Under the pieces are notes generated by a model, which made no database searches, was not told where the DNA came from, and was given only the letters and a program-made list of their open reading frames with translations. This document shows positions 19,301-26,492 of a stretch of DNA of 64,000 bases, piece by piece; within the stretch, counting starts at the first letter, position 1; each line of letters begins with the position of its first letter. Location of the stretch: contig NZ_LQGV01000003.1 in assembly GCF_001620065.1 (NCBI RefSeq), positions 558,001 through 622,000 on the forward strand, written 5' to 3'. The position numbers and the translations under genes were made by a program. The stretch is from Microbacterium sp. TNHR37B. Its GTDB lineage: Bacteria; Actinomycetota; Actinomycetes; Actinomycetales; Microbacteriaceae.

Positions 19301-19530
19301 TCGTCGTGTCGATCCGCGAGCCCGGGACGCACTCGTTCGAGGTGACGCCCCTCGGCTCCGCGTCGCCGACCACGACGGTTCGCGAGGCCCGCTGGCGGTG
19401 GAGCGATCAGGCGCGGCCGTTCGAGGTCACCGTCCCGCACGGCATCCGCCGACTCCGCCTCCGTTGGACGTCCGACCCCGCGACGCTGACCACCGCCCGC
19501 CTCCTCGTCTCCGCCCCCTCCTCCCCCTGA
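16378..19530 (+). CDS. GH92-family alpha-mannosidase, cytoplasmic, divergent N-terminus
   Basis: A 1,050-residue protein. The C-terminal catalytic barrel carries the GH92 signatures FWDTYRTCWPAY (near residue 513), GYVEAEVPESVSWTLEGA (around 615-632), NQPAHHIPWLY and GDEDNGEMSAW (about 821-831), which hold the calcium-binding and catalytic acidic residues. The N-terminal 170 residues look like an additional beta-rich domain. The usual GH92 opening is replaced by a TPHGGIHVAPAT-type motif near residue 220. Members are exo-alpha-mannosidases. No signal peptide is present, which is unusual because many GH92 enzymes are exported. GTG 16378 overlaps the mannosidase stop (GTGA). ATG 16384 is an alternative. 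It works with the GH2 enzyme on imported mannose-containing glycans. Confidence 0.85.
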   Translation: MTMPSLHAHDGPPAPPASAPAVGLFGARCVRYVVPAGASRARAVLTTPELSGVLGLAGLVGRRIGDDDELTWAIHPAFDEDADDIRDGYRAAAVALDIVTEDGRRLLDLVAAEADGCGAQPGDRPDIDIADQWNLRRVSLAPLAGATVAEIQVVFDVPPPRGPAGAVSGWIDGLFVAPARRPGSAPSPSDRVPTTRGTHSSPHRSRGLTSPLTGTPHGGIHVAPATDLSNGHWTYTWNAHGPGPRARLAGLLITRSPSIWIGDRGALGVRIGLTPDPEQGVAPEEFDHDDEEARPHRYDVRTRSDIRISAAATDHAAVIETALPRAGRVVFTSLAMPLTHAALLSSGTGEAEWEIASTVPSPHESDPLPGYASVRIAGGGLDTVIADGRVIVDVDPGDGPLRIEIGTSQISTAQARDARTAVAGRSVDEISEAARALWDERLSIVEAFDADDESRVLLASDLYRLFLFPTRHDEDTADGPVYPSPTRRSSPDRPDRSGRALRRGRMLTDNGFWDTYRTCWPAYALLAPARAGDLLDGMLEHVRDSGWSPRWTAGTPLDAMVGTSLDVIAADLVSAGIPGIDVETAYAAALRNATTPSPDPRFGRKGMPGALVRGYVEAEVPESVSWTLEGAIADAGAAVLARDVARREPAGSLRRVGLRAEARYLAHRAGAYRSLWDPETAFFRPRTATGEWADEPFDPRVWGGAHTETNAWTSRFGAPHDGAALADLFGSRERFREALDDYFRVPETGRAEFAGSYGTVIHEMSEARDVRRGMWGLSNQPAHHIPWLYAHTDTPWRAGEIVRDAVDRLFRGVRIGQGYPGDEDNGEMSAWRLFGVLGWAPFAPGSGRLLILPPRHERMLLRPTGADPVEIRTTREAAQDRYIRSVRWNGQEWTSPTIGIDRLREGGLWEVELGPTPVAWHEPVVSRPFFAPDDVTETAMRDVTVSDPGPASVARGTELEIAVEGVGEGTDPPLLVVSIREPGTHSFEVTPLGSASPTTTVREARWRWSDQARPFEVTVPHGIRRLRLRWTSDPATLTTARLLVSAPSSP

Positions 19531-19534
19531 CCCC

Positions 19535-19601
19535 GTCGCTCAGGTGGCGCATTTCGCGCCCTCCAGGATCTTGAGGCCGCAGGATGCGCCACCTGAGCGA
19601 C
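19535..19601. repeat. 18-bp perfect inverted repeat (possible bidirectional terminator)
   Basis: GTCGCTCAGGTGGCGCAT at 19535-19552 is matched exactly by its reverse complement at 19584-19601, with a 31-base spacer that itself contains a GGCGCATTTCGCGCC palindrome-like core. A further imperfect right-arm copy follows at 19602-19622. It separates two convergent genes, so it can act as a terminator for both. Its structure also resembles a REP/MITE-type unit. Confidence 0.75.
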
Positions 19602-19628
19602 GCAGGATGCGCCACCCGAGGGCGCGGC

Positions 19629-19655
19629 GGGAGGGAAGGGAAGGGAAGGGAAGGG
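19629..19655 (+). other. potential G-quadruplex, six GGG tracts
   Basis: Six runs of GGG separated by one or two A residues lie directly against the stop codon of the serine hydrolase gene (19656). With loops of one to two bases this is close to an ideal quadruplex sequence on the plus strand, in DNA or in RNA reading through from the GH92 gene. Confidence 0.7.
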
Positions 19656-20837
19656 TCAGGGCGCGAGCACGTGCTGTACGGCCCCCAGGAGGCGGGCCCA
19701 GCGCGGGTCGGTGCCGGGCTCGGGGAAGAGCATCCGCTGACCGACGAACGAGAAGCCGAGACGGTGCGGAGCGGACGCGAACGACAGGCGACCTCCCATG
19801 CCCGCGTGGCCGAACGACCCCTCGCCCAGCATCGGGCAGGCAGGATGGGCGAGCTCGAATCCCCAGCCCCAGATCGTCGTCGGGACCGCGCCCGGTCCGC
19901 AGACGGGCTCGGGGATCCCGCCCAGGTGATCGGCGGACACCTCGGCGACGGTCGCGTCGGTGAGCAGACGCACTCCGCCGGTCTCCGCGACGCACGCGCC
20001 GTAGACGGTGGCGATCGCGCGGGCGTGAGCGACCAGCCCGCCACCGCCGACCTGGGCGCGAAGGAACTCGGGACCGTTCATCGGCTCGCTGCCCTGACCG
20101 CCGGCACCGCGGACGAACAGCGGCATGATCTGGAGGTTGGCGAGGTACGCGGCGCGGCAGGCGCGAGCCGCGTCGGAGTCGCCGTCCATGCCGGGGTCGG
20201 TGGGAAACTCCACCGGTCCCATGAGCGCCGGACGGTATCGCTCCTCGGCGTCTCCGGGCAGGCCGAACCACAGCGACGCGTCGAAGGGTTCGGCGAGCCG
20301 GCGCCGGACGAGGGTCTGGATGTCCTCGCCGGTGACCCGCCGGAGGATCTCCCCCACCAGGGTGCCGTAGCTCAGCACGTGATAGACGCGGGCGCTCCGC
20401 GGCGGGAAGGAGGGTGCCGACGCCGCCAGCCGATCGGCGAGGGCGCGCGGATCGCGCAGGTCGTCGATGTCGTCGAGGGGAAGGACCGGGAGGCCGGCCG
20501 TGTGGGTGAGGACGTCTCCGACCGTGACGGCGCCCTTGCCCTCGGCCGCGAACTCGGGCCAGTATCGCGCCACCGGCGCTGCGGGATCCAGACGCCCTGC
20601 CTCGATCTCGGTAGCCGCGAGGAGGGCCAGGATCCCCTTGGCGGTGGAGAACGTCAGGGTCACGCTGTCGCGCTCCCACGCCCTTCCGCTCAGCGGGTCG
20701 GTTCCGCCCCACAGGTCGACGACGAGCTCGCCCTCGTGCACGATCGCCAGCGACGCTCCGGCTTCGTCCTCCCGGACGACGGCCTCGAAGGCGTCGCGCA
20801 CAGGCGTCCAGCGAGGTGAGGTGTGGCCGTCGATCAC
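19656..20837 (-). CDS. serine hydrolase of the beta-lactamase/EstB fold
   Basis: A 393-residue protein of the class C beta-lactamase-like esterase family. The catalytic S-x-x-K is in TFSTAKGIL (near residue 64), the conserved TAGLP is around residue 113, the Tyr of the YxN-like region is in VYHVLSYGT, and the HAGMGG motif is near the C-terminus. Members without a signal peptide, like this one, act as cytoplasmic esterases or peptidases, so de-esterification of imported glycans is a reasonable but unproven role. The start is GTG 20837. A TAGACT hexamer six bases upstream indicates a leaderless message, and the LacI-type operator at 20852-20868 sits just upstream of that hexamer. It is divergent from the regulator gene. 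Confidence 0.88.
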   Translation of the reverse strand: MIDGHTSPRWTPVRDAFEAVVREDEAGASLAIVHEGELVVDLWGGTDPLSGRAWERDSVTLTFSTAKGILALLAATEIEAGRLDPAAPVARYWPEFAAEGKGAVTVGDVLTHTAGLPVLPLDDIDDLRDPRALADRLAASAPSFPPRSARVYHVLSYGTLVGEILRRVTGEDIQTLVRRRLAEPFDASLWFGLPGDAEERYRPALMGPVEFPTDPGMDGDSDAARACRAAYLANLQIMPLFVRGAGGQGSEPMNGPEFLRAQVGGGGLVAHARAIATVYGACVAETGGVRLLTDATVAEVSADHLGGIPEPVCGPGAVPTTIWGWGFELAHPACPMLGEGSFGHAGMGGRLSFASAPHRLGFSFVGQRMLFPEPGTDPRWARLLGAVQHVLAP

Positions 20838-20851
20838 TCCGCGAGTCTATC

Positions 20852-20868
20852 GGCAAAGCGCTTTGGCA
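20852..20868. promoter_or_regulatory. LacI-family operator between serine hydrolase and regulator genes
   Basis: GGCAAAGCGCTTTGGCA contains the perfect 12-base palindrome CAAAGCGCTTTG (20854-20865). Fifteen bases (AAAGCGCTTTGGCAC) are shared with the operator at 13773-13790 read on its minus strand, including an embedded TTGGCA -35 candidate. The site lies between the TAGACT -10 candidate of the serine hydrolase (20844-20849, minus) and a TATTGT -10 candidate of the regulator (20883-20888, plus), so it can control both and autoregulate. Confidence 0.8.
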
Positions 20869-20940
20869 CACCATCTGGTCGCTATTGTCGATAGGGCCCG
20901 CGACGACCGCGACGCAGAAGGAAGATGGATCGGGGTGAAC

Positions 20941-22029
20941 ATGCCACCCAAGCCCGTGCGCTTGAGCGACGTCGCTCGCGCGGCCGGGGTCTCGGTGCCG
21001 ACCGCCTCGCAGGTCATGAACGGAACGGGCCGGGTGGCGGAGGAGACGCGCCGTCGGGTGCTGCGAATCGCCCGCGAGCTCGACTACCGCCCCAACGCCT
21101 TGGCCCGCAGCGTGGCACTCGGCCGCAGCCGGACGATCGGCGTCCTGGCCGAGAACGCGGCCGGGGCCTTCTGCATGCCGGTACTGATCGGGATCAACCG
21201 CGCGCTCAGCTCCCGCGACCTCGCCAGCATCCTCTACGACGCCCGCCACGATCCCACCCTCCGACACGAACACGTGCGCCACATGCTCGACCGGCAGGTC
21301 GACGGCATCATCGTCATCGGCGAGGGCTCGGATGTCGTGATCGCCGAGCTGGGCGAGGAGTTCCATGGGCCGGTGGTGCACGCCTTCGGCCCGGCCGACC
21401 CGCCGCACGCGGTCAGCGTTCGGCCCGACGAGGCTGCCGGAGGCGAGCTCGCCGCGCGGCGTCTGATCGAGCTCGGCCGTCGGCGCATCGCCCACGTCAC
21501 GGCAGACCCCGCGCTGGCGTCGGTCGCCGCACGCCGGGAGGGATTCGAACGCGCTCTCGCCGATGCGGGACAGCGACCGGCCCTCGTCCTCCACGGCGAC
21601 TTCACGCGCGCGTGGGGCCAACGCGCGGCCGACGAACTGCTCGCACAGGGACCCGACATCGACGCGGTCTTCGCCGCGAACGACGCGATCGCGATCGGAC
21701 TGTCCGCCGCTCTGACCGCCCGGGGCGTCCGGATCCCGGAGGATGTCGCCGTGATCGGCTACGACAACGTCGCAGGGTATGGCGACGACATCGACCCGTA
21801 CCTGAGCTCGATCGATCCCCGGCTGGAACGCGTCGGCGAGCGGGCCGCTCTCGTGCTCATGGCCGCGCTGTCCGACGACTCCGCCGACAGCAGCCCCGTC
21901 TCTCCCGTGCTCGTCGAAGGTGCCTCCACGCTCGGCGGCGGCGACGCCACCCGTCATCGCCTGGTCGACGCTCTCCTGCGCAGTTCGACAGCTCCTGCCG
22001 TGGGCGCCCCGAGCCCCCCTCGCCGCTGA
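20941..22029 (+). CDS. LacI-family transcriptional regulator
   Basis: A 362-residue repressor of usual length. Residues 7-55 form the LacI helix-turn-helix and hinge helix (LSDVARAAGVSVPTASQVMNG and RPNALARSV). The rest is a periplasmic-binding-like sensor domain (IGVLAENAAGAFCMPVLIG, AVFAANDAIAIG, VIGYDN). A CG-centred palindrome is typical for such proteins, and this matches the operators at 13773 and 20852. It probably represses the transporter-glycosidase operons until an imported sugar binds. ATG 20941 was chosen. GTG 20935, two codons earlier and better spaced from AGAAGGAAG, is equally possible. Confidence 0.92.
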   Translation: MPPKPVRLSDVARAAGVSVPTASQVMNGTGRVAEETRRRVLRIARELDYRPNALARSVALGRSRTIGVLAENAAGAFCMPVLIGINRALSSRDLASILYDARHDPTLRHEHVRHMLDRQVDGIIVIGEGSDVVIAELGEEFHGPVVHAFGPADPPHAVSVRPDEAAGGELAARRLIELGRRRIAHVTADPALASVAARREGFERALADAGQRPALVLHGDFTRAWGQRAADELLAQGPDIDAVFAANDAIAIGLSAALTARGVRIPEDVAVIGYDNVAGYGDDIDPYLSSIDPRLERVGERAALVLMAALSDDSADSSPVSPVLVEGASTLGGGDATRHRLVDALLRSSTAPAVGAPSPPRR

Positions 22030-22174
22030 GCCCGCCTCGCCGCTGAGCGCCCTCGCGACCCCCTCGCGACCACCCAGGGCTCGCCACTCCGGTGATACCC
22101 CGCGCCGCACGTCGGCGCGCGCGTCCCGCATCGCCCACCCGCTGGGTCGCGGAGCGCGAATCGTGCGCAACGCA
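22030..22174. other. intergenic spacer with small direct repeats
   Basis: Between the LacI and TetR genes. It holds two copies of CCTCGCCGCTGAGC directly after the LacI stop and two copies of CCTCGCGACC a little later. Apart from the promoter at the right end I see nothing else. Confidence 0.4.
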
Positions 22175-22203
22175 TTGAACATGGGTATAGCATGTTGAAC
22201 ATG
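22175..22203 (+). promoter_or_regulatory. TetR promoter/operator overlapping the start codon
   Basis: TTGAACATG occurs at 22175-22183 and again at 22195-22203. CATGTTGAACATG (22191-22203) is a palindrome with perfect six-base arms, and AACATG/CATGTT arms also flank GGTATAG. TAGCAT at 22188-22193 is a -10 candidate whose start point would fall at about the A of ATG 22201. The regulator probably represses itself and the downstream exporter by sitting on this leaderless promoter. Confidence 0.65.
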
Positions 22204-22836
22204 CGTTCAGTCGAGGATCTCACCGCCCGGGCCCGCGTCCGCGACGCCGCGATCGATTTGTTCGGTCGGCGCGGGTTCGAGCGCACGACGGTGCGCGACA
22301 TCGCGGCCGCCGCCGAGGTGAGCCCCGGCCTCGTCCTGCACCACTTCGGCTCGAAGGCGGAACTGCGCGATGAGTGCAGCGAGTTCGTCGTGGAGCAGCT
22401 CTTCGGGCAGAAAGACGCGCTGAACGGCCCCGACGGAGCGCGCGTCCTCCAGTCGTGGATGCAGGACTACGACCGATTCCGTCCCCTCCTGCGCTACATC
22501 GCCCACCTGCTCGTCGACGGTTCGGACGCGGGCCACGCCCTGTTCTCCTCGCTCGTGGAGGGAACGCGCGCGATGCTCGCCGAGCACGCCGAGGCCGGCC
22601 TCGTCCGAGACTTCGCCGACCCGCAGGTCATGGCCACCTACCTGACCGTCTTCGGCCTCGCCCCCCTCATCCTCGAAAGCCATGTGGCGCTCTCCTTCGG
22701 TCAGCCCGAGATGTCGGGGGCACTCCAGGCGCGGGCCGCTCTGCCGCTTCTCGACTTCTTCACCCACGGGCTCTACACCGACGACCGCTTCCTGCGCATG
22801 GCCCACGACGCTCTGGACGGAGACGAACGCTCATGA
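22201..22836 (+). CDS. TetR-family regulator of the adjacent ABC exporter
   Basis: A 211-residue protein. Residues 8-55 form the TetR DNA-binding domain (RDAAIDLFGRRGFERTTVRDIAAAAEVSPGLVLHHFGSK). The remaining helices form the ligand and dimer domain. ATG 22201 is preferred over the in-frame ATG at 22192 because the -10 candidate at 22188-22193 places the transcript start at 22201, and the palindromic operator ends on this codon. Its stop overlaps the ATPase gene start (ATGA), so regulator, ATPase and permease form one coupled operon. The inducer is unknown and could be a drug or lipid handled by the exporter. Confidence 0.92.
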   Translation: MRSVEDLTARARVRDAAIDLFGRRGFERTTVRDIAAAAEVSPGLVLHHFGSKAELRDECSEFVVEQLFGQKDALNGPDGARVLQSWMQDYDRFRPLLRYIAHLLVDGSDAGHALFSSLVEGTRAMLAEHAEAGLVRDFADPQVMATYLTVFGLAPLILESHVALSFGQPEMSGALQARAALPLLDFFTHGLYTDDRFLRMAHDALDGDERS

Positions 22837-23753
22837 CCGCCGCACTGCAGACACACTCGCTCCACAAGCGCTACGGATCGCGCGTGGCCGTCCAGTCCCT
22901 CGACCTCGACGTCGCACCCGGCACGGTGTTCGGACTCGTCGGCCCCAACGGCGCGGGAAAGACCACCACGATCCGCATGCTGCTCGACATCATCCGTCCA
23001 TCCAGCGGCAGCATCCGGGTGCTCGGCGACAGTCCTCGTGTGGGGGGAGCGGCACTCCGCCGTCGCATCGGCTACATCCCGGGCGAGCTGCGACTGGACG
23101 GACGCATGCGGGGACGGACGCTGCTCGACTTCCTCACCGAGCTCAGCGGACCAGTCGCTCCCGGGACCATCGACACCCTCGCCGAGCGCCTCGGGCTCGA
23201 CCTCCGGCGCCCCGTGCACACCCTCTCCAAGGGCAACAAGCAGAAGCTCGGTCTGATTCAGGCGTTCATGCATCGCCCGCCCCTGCTCATCCTCGACGAA
23301 CCCACCAGCGGGCTCGATCCGCTCGTGCAGCGCGAGTTCCTCTCGATGGTCGCAGAGGCGCGCGCGGCAGGCCAGACGGTGCTGCTCAGCTCCCACGTGC
23401 TCAGCGAGATCCAGCAGGCCGCCGACCGCGTGGCGGTGCTCGCGAGCGGGCGCCTCGTCGCCGAAGGGACCGTCGAGGAGTTGCGCTCCGCGAGCGTGCG
23501 ACGCGTGCGCGCGGTCGTCTCGGCGCTCTCGGAGGAGGCGGTCCGCGCGGCGCTGGCGGCGTTGCCGACCGTCACCGACGTCGAGGTGATGCCGACCGCC
23601 GAAGCACTCCACGTCGCCGCCACCGTGACCGGCGAGGTCGACGGCGCCCTGCGTGCCCTCCTCGGGGGCCACCTGATCGACCTGACCGTCGAAGAGCCCG
23701 ACCTCGAAGAGTCGCTCATCGATCTGTACGCCCGGACGGAGGGGGCACGATGA
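22833..23753 (+). CDS. ABC exporter ATP-binding protein
   Basis: A 306-residue ATPase. Walker A GPNGAGKT is at residues 37-44, a variant signature LSKGNKQK near residue 134, Walker B LLILDEPTSGLDP near 157 and the H-loop SSHVLSE near 190. The 80 residues after that form the C-terminal extension seen in drug- and antibiotic-exporter ATPases (DrrA/BcrA type). It drives the permease encoded next, with which it overlaps by ATGA. The substrate cannot be predicted. Confidence 0.93.
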   Translation: MTAALQTHSLHKRYGSRVAVQSLDLDVAPGTVFGLVGPNGAGKTTTIRMLLDIIRPSSGSIRVLGDSPRVGGAALRRRIGYIPGELRLDGRMRGRTLLDFLTELSGPVAPGTIDTLAERLGLDLRRPVHTLSKGNKQKLGLIQAFMHRPPLLILDEPTSGLDPLVQREFLSMVAEARAAGQTVLLSSHVLSEIQQAADRVAVLASGRLVAEGTVEELRSASVRRVRAVVSALSEEAVRAALAALPTVTDVEVMPTAEALHVAATVTGEVDGALRALLGGHLIDLTVEEPDLEESLIDLYARTEGAR

Positions 23754-24589
23754 CCACCACGACGACCGGCCTCCACACTCCGGCCCGCGCCGCCCGCGCT
23801 CCGTTGCCCGTCGTCCGACGACTCCTCGCCGATGGCTGGCGCGGGCTCCTCGGCTGGACGCTGGGCATCGCCGCCGTGCTGGCGCTCTACCTCCCGCTGT
23901 ATCCGTCGATGCGCTCGCCGGAGCTGCAGAAGCTCCTGGACTCCCTGCCCCCGGAGCTCATCCGCACCCTCGGCTACGACGACCTGAGCAGCGGCGCCGG
24001 CTACACACAGGCGACCTATTTCGGCCTGCTCGGGTTCGTCCTCCTCACGATCGCCGGAGTGGCCTGGGCTGCCGCCGCGACAGGGGGCGCCGAGGAGTCG
24101 GGCCGGCTCGAACTCATCCTCGCTCACGGCGTCGGCCGCATACCGTACGCCGCGGAGGCCGCCGCCGCGGTGCTGATCCGGATCCTGGTGCTCGGCGTCG
24201 CCAGCGGGCTGATCATCTGGGCCCTCGATCGACCGAGTGAGCTCGGCCTCGATCCCGGGAAGCTCGCGGGGGCGGTCATCGCCTGGTGCGGGTTGGGCGC
24301 GTTCTCCGCCGCGGCGGCTTTCCTCGGCGGCGCCCTCTCGGGACGTCGGATCGTCGCGATCGGTGCGGGCGCCGGGGTGGCCGTGGCGGGGTATGCGCTG
24401 CAGGCGCTCGCACACAACAGCCCCGACCTGGAGGCGCTCGGCCACTTCTCGCCCTACGAGTGGGCGTTCGGTTCGGCACCACTCCTGCACGGGCCGGACG
24501 GGGGCGGGCTCGCCCTGCTCTGGGGAGGGACGGCGGTGCTGTTCGCCCTCGCGGCGGCCGCGCTCTCCCGCCGCGACATCCTGGGCTGA
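23750..24589 (+). CDS. ABC exporter permease, six-helix half-size
   Basis: A 279-residue ABC-2-like permease with about six hydrophobic segments. It has the family motif of a long first helix followed by a short amphipathic region (LPPELIRTLGYDD), then EESGRLELILAHGVGR, the coupling segment seen in actinobacterial polyketide/drug exporter permeases. Related permeases are often about 530 residues with 12 segments, so this is a half-size form that would need to dimerise. Coupled to the ATPase gene by an ATGA overlap. Its stop lies five bases from the convergent nhaA stop. Confidence 0.88.
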   Translation: MTTTTTGLHTPARAARAPLPVVRRLLADGWRGLLGWTLGIAAVLALYLPLYPSMRSPELQKLLDSLPPELIRTLGYDDLSSGAGYTQATYFGLLGFVLLTIAGVAWAAAATGGAEESGRLELILAHGVGRIPYAAEAAAAVLIRILVLGVASGLIIWALDRPSELGLDPGKLAGAVIAWCGLGAFSAAAAFLGGALSGRRIVAIGAGAGVAVAGYALQALAHNSPDLEALGHFSPYEWAFGSAPLLHGPDGGGLALLWGGTAVLFALAAAALSRRDILG

Positions 24590-24603
24590 CGGGATCAGTC
24601 CCG
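24590..24603. terminator. compact hairpin between convergent exporter and nhaA genes
   Basis: CGGGA, TCAG loop, TCCCG: a small hairpin spanning the five-base gap between the two stops and overlapping the nhaA stop codon. It is a weak but plausible bidirectional terminator. Confidence 0.4.
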
Positions 24604-25920
24604 CTGATAGACGTCGGGGATCCCGTCGCCGTCGACGTCTTCCGCTTCCTCCTCCGCGATGCGGCGGTAACGCCGATTGCGGGCGACGAGGATCACCGAG
24701 GCCAGGAGCGATGCCAGCAGCGAGGCGATCATGATGGCGATCTTGGCGTCGTCGTTATGGACGTTCCCGATCCCGAAGCTGAGCTCGGCGATCAGGAGGG
24801 AGACGGTGAAGCCGATCCCCGCCAGGATGCCGACGCCGGCGAGGTCGATCCAGCGGAGCGAGGGATCCAGTCGTGCGCGCGTGAACGCGGTGACCAGGCG
24901 CGTCGTGAGCACGATGCCGAGCGGCTTTCCGAGCACGAGTCCCGCGACGACCCCGATCGTCACCGGGTCGGTCGCGGCCCGCACGATGCCGTCGAGGCCG
25001 CCGATGGCGACGCCGGCGGCGAAGAACGCGAAGACCGGCACGGCGATCCCCGCCGACAGCGGACGGAATCGGTGCTCGAACTCCTCCGCCAGTCCTCCGG
25101 CACCGCCCAGGGGCTGCTGTCCGCGACGCGGGTTGACGGGGACGGTGAACGCGAGCACGACGCCGGCGATCGTGGCATGGACTCCCGAGGCGTGCATGAA
25201 GGCCCACGCCGTGAACCCGATCGGGAGGAGGATGAGCCACGCGCCGAAGGGACGCAGATGGAAGAAACGCTGATACCGCTGGGCGAAGAACCCGAACACA
25301 CCCACTGCCGCGACCGCAAGCGCGAGGGCCACCAGATCGATGTCGGAGGTGTAGAAGACGGCGATGATGGCGATCGCAAGGAGGTCATCGACCACGGCGA
25401 GGGTGAGCAGGAAGATACGGAGCGCACTGGGCAGGTGCGAGCCGATGATCGCGAGCACGGCGACCGCGAAGGCGATATCGGTCGCCGTGGGGATGGCCCA
25501 TCCCACCCGCAACGACGGCTGCTGCCACACGATGCCGGTGTAGATGAGCGCCGGCACGAGCACTCCCCCGGCCGCAGCGGCGATGGGGACGATGGCCGTC
25601 CGGATGTCGTGCAGGTCGCCGACGACGATCTCGCGTTTGAGCTCGAGTCCGACGAGGAAGAAGAAGATCGCGAGCAGGCCGTCGGCCGCCCACGCCCCGA
25701 GCGACAAGTCGAGATGCCACGGCGCGTAGCCCACGCGGAGATCGCGGAGCGCGAAGTACGCGTCGGCCCACGGGGAGTTGGCCCAGACGATCGCGATGAC
25801 GGCGGCGGCCACGAGCAGCATGCCGCCGACCGCTTCTTTCCGCAGGAGCATCGAGACACGCCGCGCCTCGAAGAACGATCCGCGGCGAGGGAAGGTGGCA
25901 GAGGAAGAAGGCGACGTCAT
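24595..25920 (-). CDS. nhaA: NhaA Na+/H+ antiporter
   Basis: A 441-residue antiporter with 11 to 12 hydrophobic segments. The NhaA hallmarks are GWAIPTATDIAFAV (about residues 140-153, with an ion-binding aspartate) and LAVVDDLLAIA (about 174-184, the two adjacent aspartates that bind Na+ and H+), plus FFFLVGLELKRE early on. It exports Na+ or Li+ in exchange for protons in the cytoplasmic membrane and so supports sodium and pH tolerance. ATG 25920 has GGAG five bases upstream. It is slightly longer than the E. coli protein owing to an N-terminal extension and an acidic tail after the last helix. Confidence 0.95.
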   Translation of the reverse strand: MTSPSSSATFPRRGSFFEARRVSMLLRKEAVGGMLLVAAAVIAIVWANSPWADAYFALRDLRVGYAPWHLDLSLGAWAADGLLAIFFFLVGLELKREIVVGDLHDIRTAIVPIAAAAGGVLVPALIYTGIVWQQPSLRVGWAIPTATDIAFAVAVLAIIGSHLPSALRIFLLTLAVVDDLLAIAIIAVFYTSDIDLVALALAVAAVGVFGFFAQRYQRFFHLRPFGAWLILLPIGFTAWAFMHASGVHATIAGVVLAFTVPVNPRRGQQPLGGAGGLAEEFEHRFRPLSAGIAVPVFAFFAAGVAIGGLDGIVRAATDPVTIGVVAGLVLGKPLGIVLTTRLVTAFTRARLDPSLRWIDLAGVGILAGIGFTVSLLIAELSFGIGNVHNDDAKIAIMIASLLASLLASVILVARNRRYRRIAEEEAEDVDGDGIPDVYQRD

Positions 25921-26021
25921 AGGGCTCCGGTCACGGTGTGGTCGACGAGGACAACGTCGACCAGACTTCCCGACACGCCACTTCCAGTCTACCGGCCCCG
26001 GCGACGCCGGCGCGGGGACGC

Positions 26022-26426
26022 TCAGGCGGGGAGGAAGTACTCCCGAGCCAGGGGCGCCACCTCGAGCGCGTCCGCCTCGTCACGGCTCACCCACCGGATC
26101 TCCTCGATCTCGGCCGCGGCGAGCGGGGACTGGTCGCCGATGGCGACCCGGAAGACGTGAGCGACGACGAGATGCCCGGGCTCGTTCGCCGCGGGCGCGG
26201 TGAACTCGCCGAGCGGATCGAGATCGCGCTCGGTGAGTCGGAGGCCGAGCTCCTCGTCGAGTTCCCGCGCGAGGGTCTGCGCCGGAGTCTCGCCCGGTTC
26301 GGGTTTGCCGCCCGGTTGCATGAAGGCGGTCGTGCCCGCCTTGCGGACCAGCAGCAGACGGCCGGCGTCGTCGACGATCACGGCGGCGGAGACATGGATG
26401 CGGCGGGGTTCGGGGGCGGAGGTCAC
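26022..26426 (-). CDS. Nudix hydrolase, small
   Basis: A 134-residue single-domain Nudix protein. The Nudix box runs GKPEPGETPAQTLARELDEELG (about residues 38-59), matching G-x5-E-x7-R-E-U-x-E-E-x-G, and it chelates the metal for pyrophosphate cleavage. Likely substrates are nucleoside di- or triphosphate derivatives. The start is GTG 26426, with a TAGCGT -10 candidate seven bases upstream (26434-26439, minus strand), pointing to a leaderless mRNA. The frame runs on to 27869, but that part is antisense to the SDR gene. It is divergent from the SDR with a 63-base spacer. Confidence 0.9.
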   Translation of the reverse strand: MTSAPEPRRIHVSAAVIVDDAGRLLLVRKAGTTAFMQPGGKPEPGETPAQTLARELDEELGLRLTERDLDPLGEFTAPAANEPGHLVVAHVFRVAIGDQSPLAAAEIEEIRWVSRDEADALEVAPLAREYFLPA

Positions 26427-26478
26427 CCGTCGCACGCTAACAGCAACCGGCGCGATCCGAGGCTCCGGACGGCCGACG

Positions 26479-26492
26479 TAGAATCGTGTGTG
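26479..26492 (+). promoter_or_regulatory. leaderless promoter of the zinc-ribbon SDR
   Basis: TAGAAT at 26479-26484 matches five of six -10 consensus bases and is followed after five bases by the in-frame GTG at 26490. The transcript should begin on or within a base of the start codon. No ribosome site exists upstream of this GTG. Confidence 0.6.
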
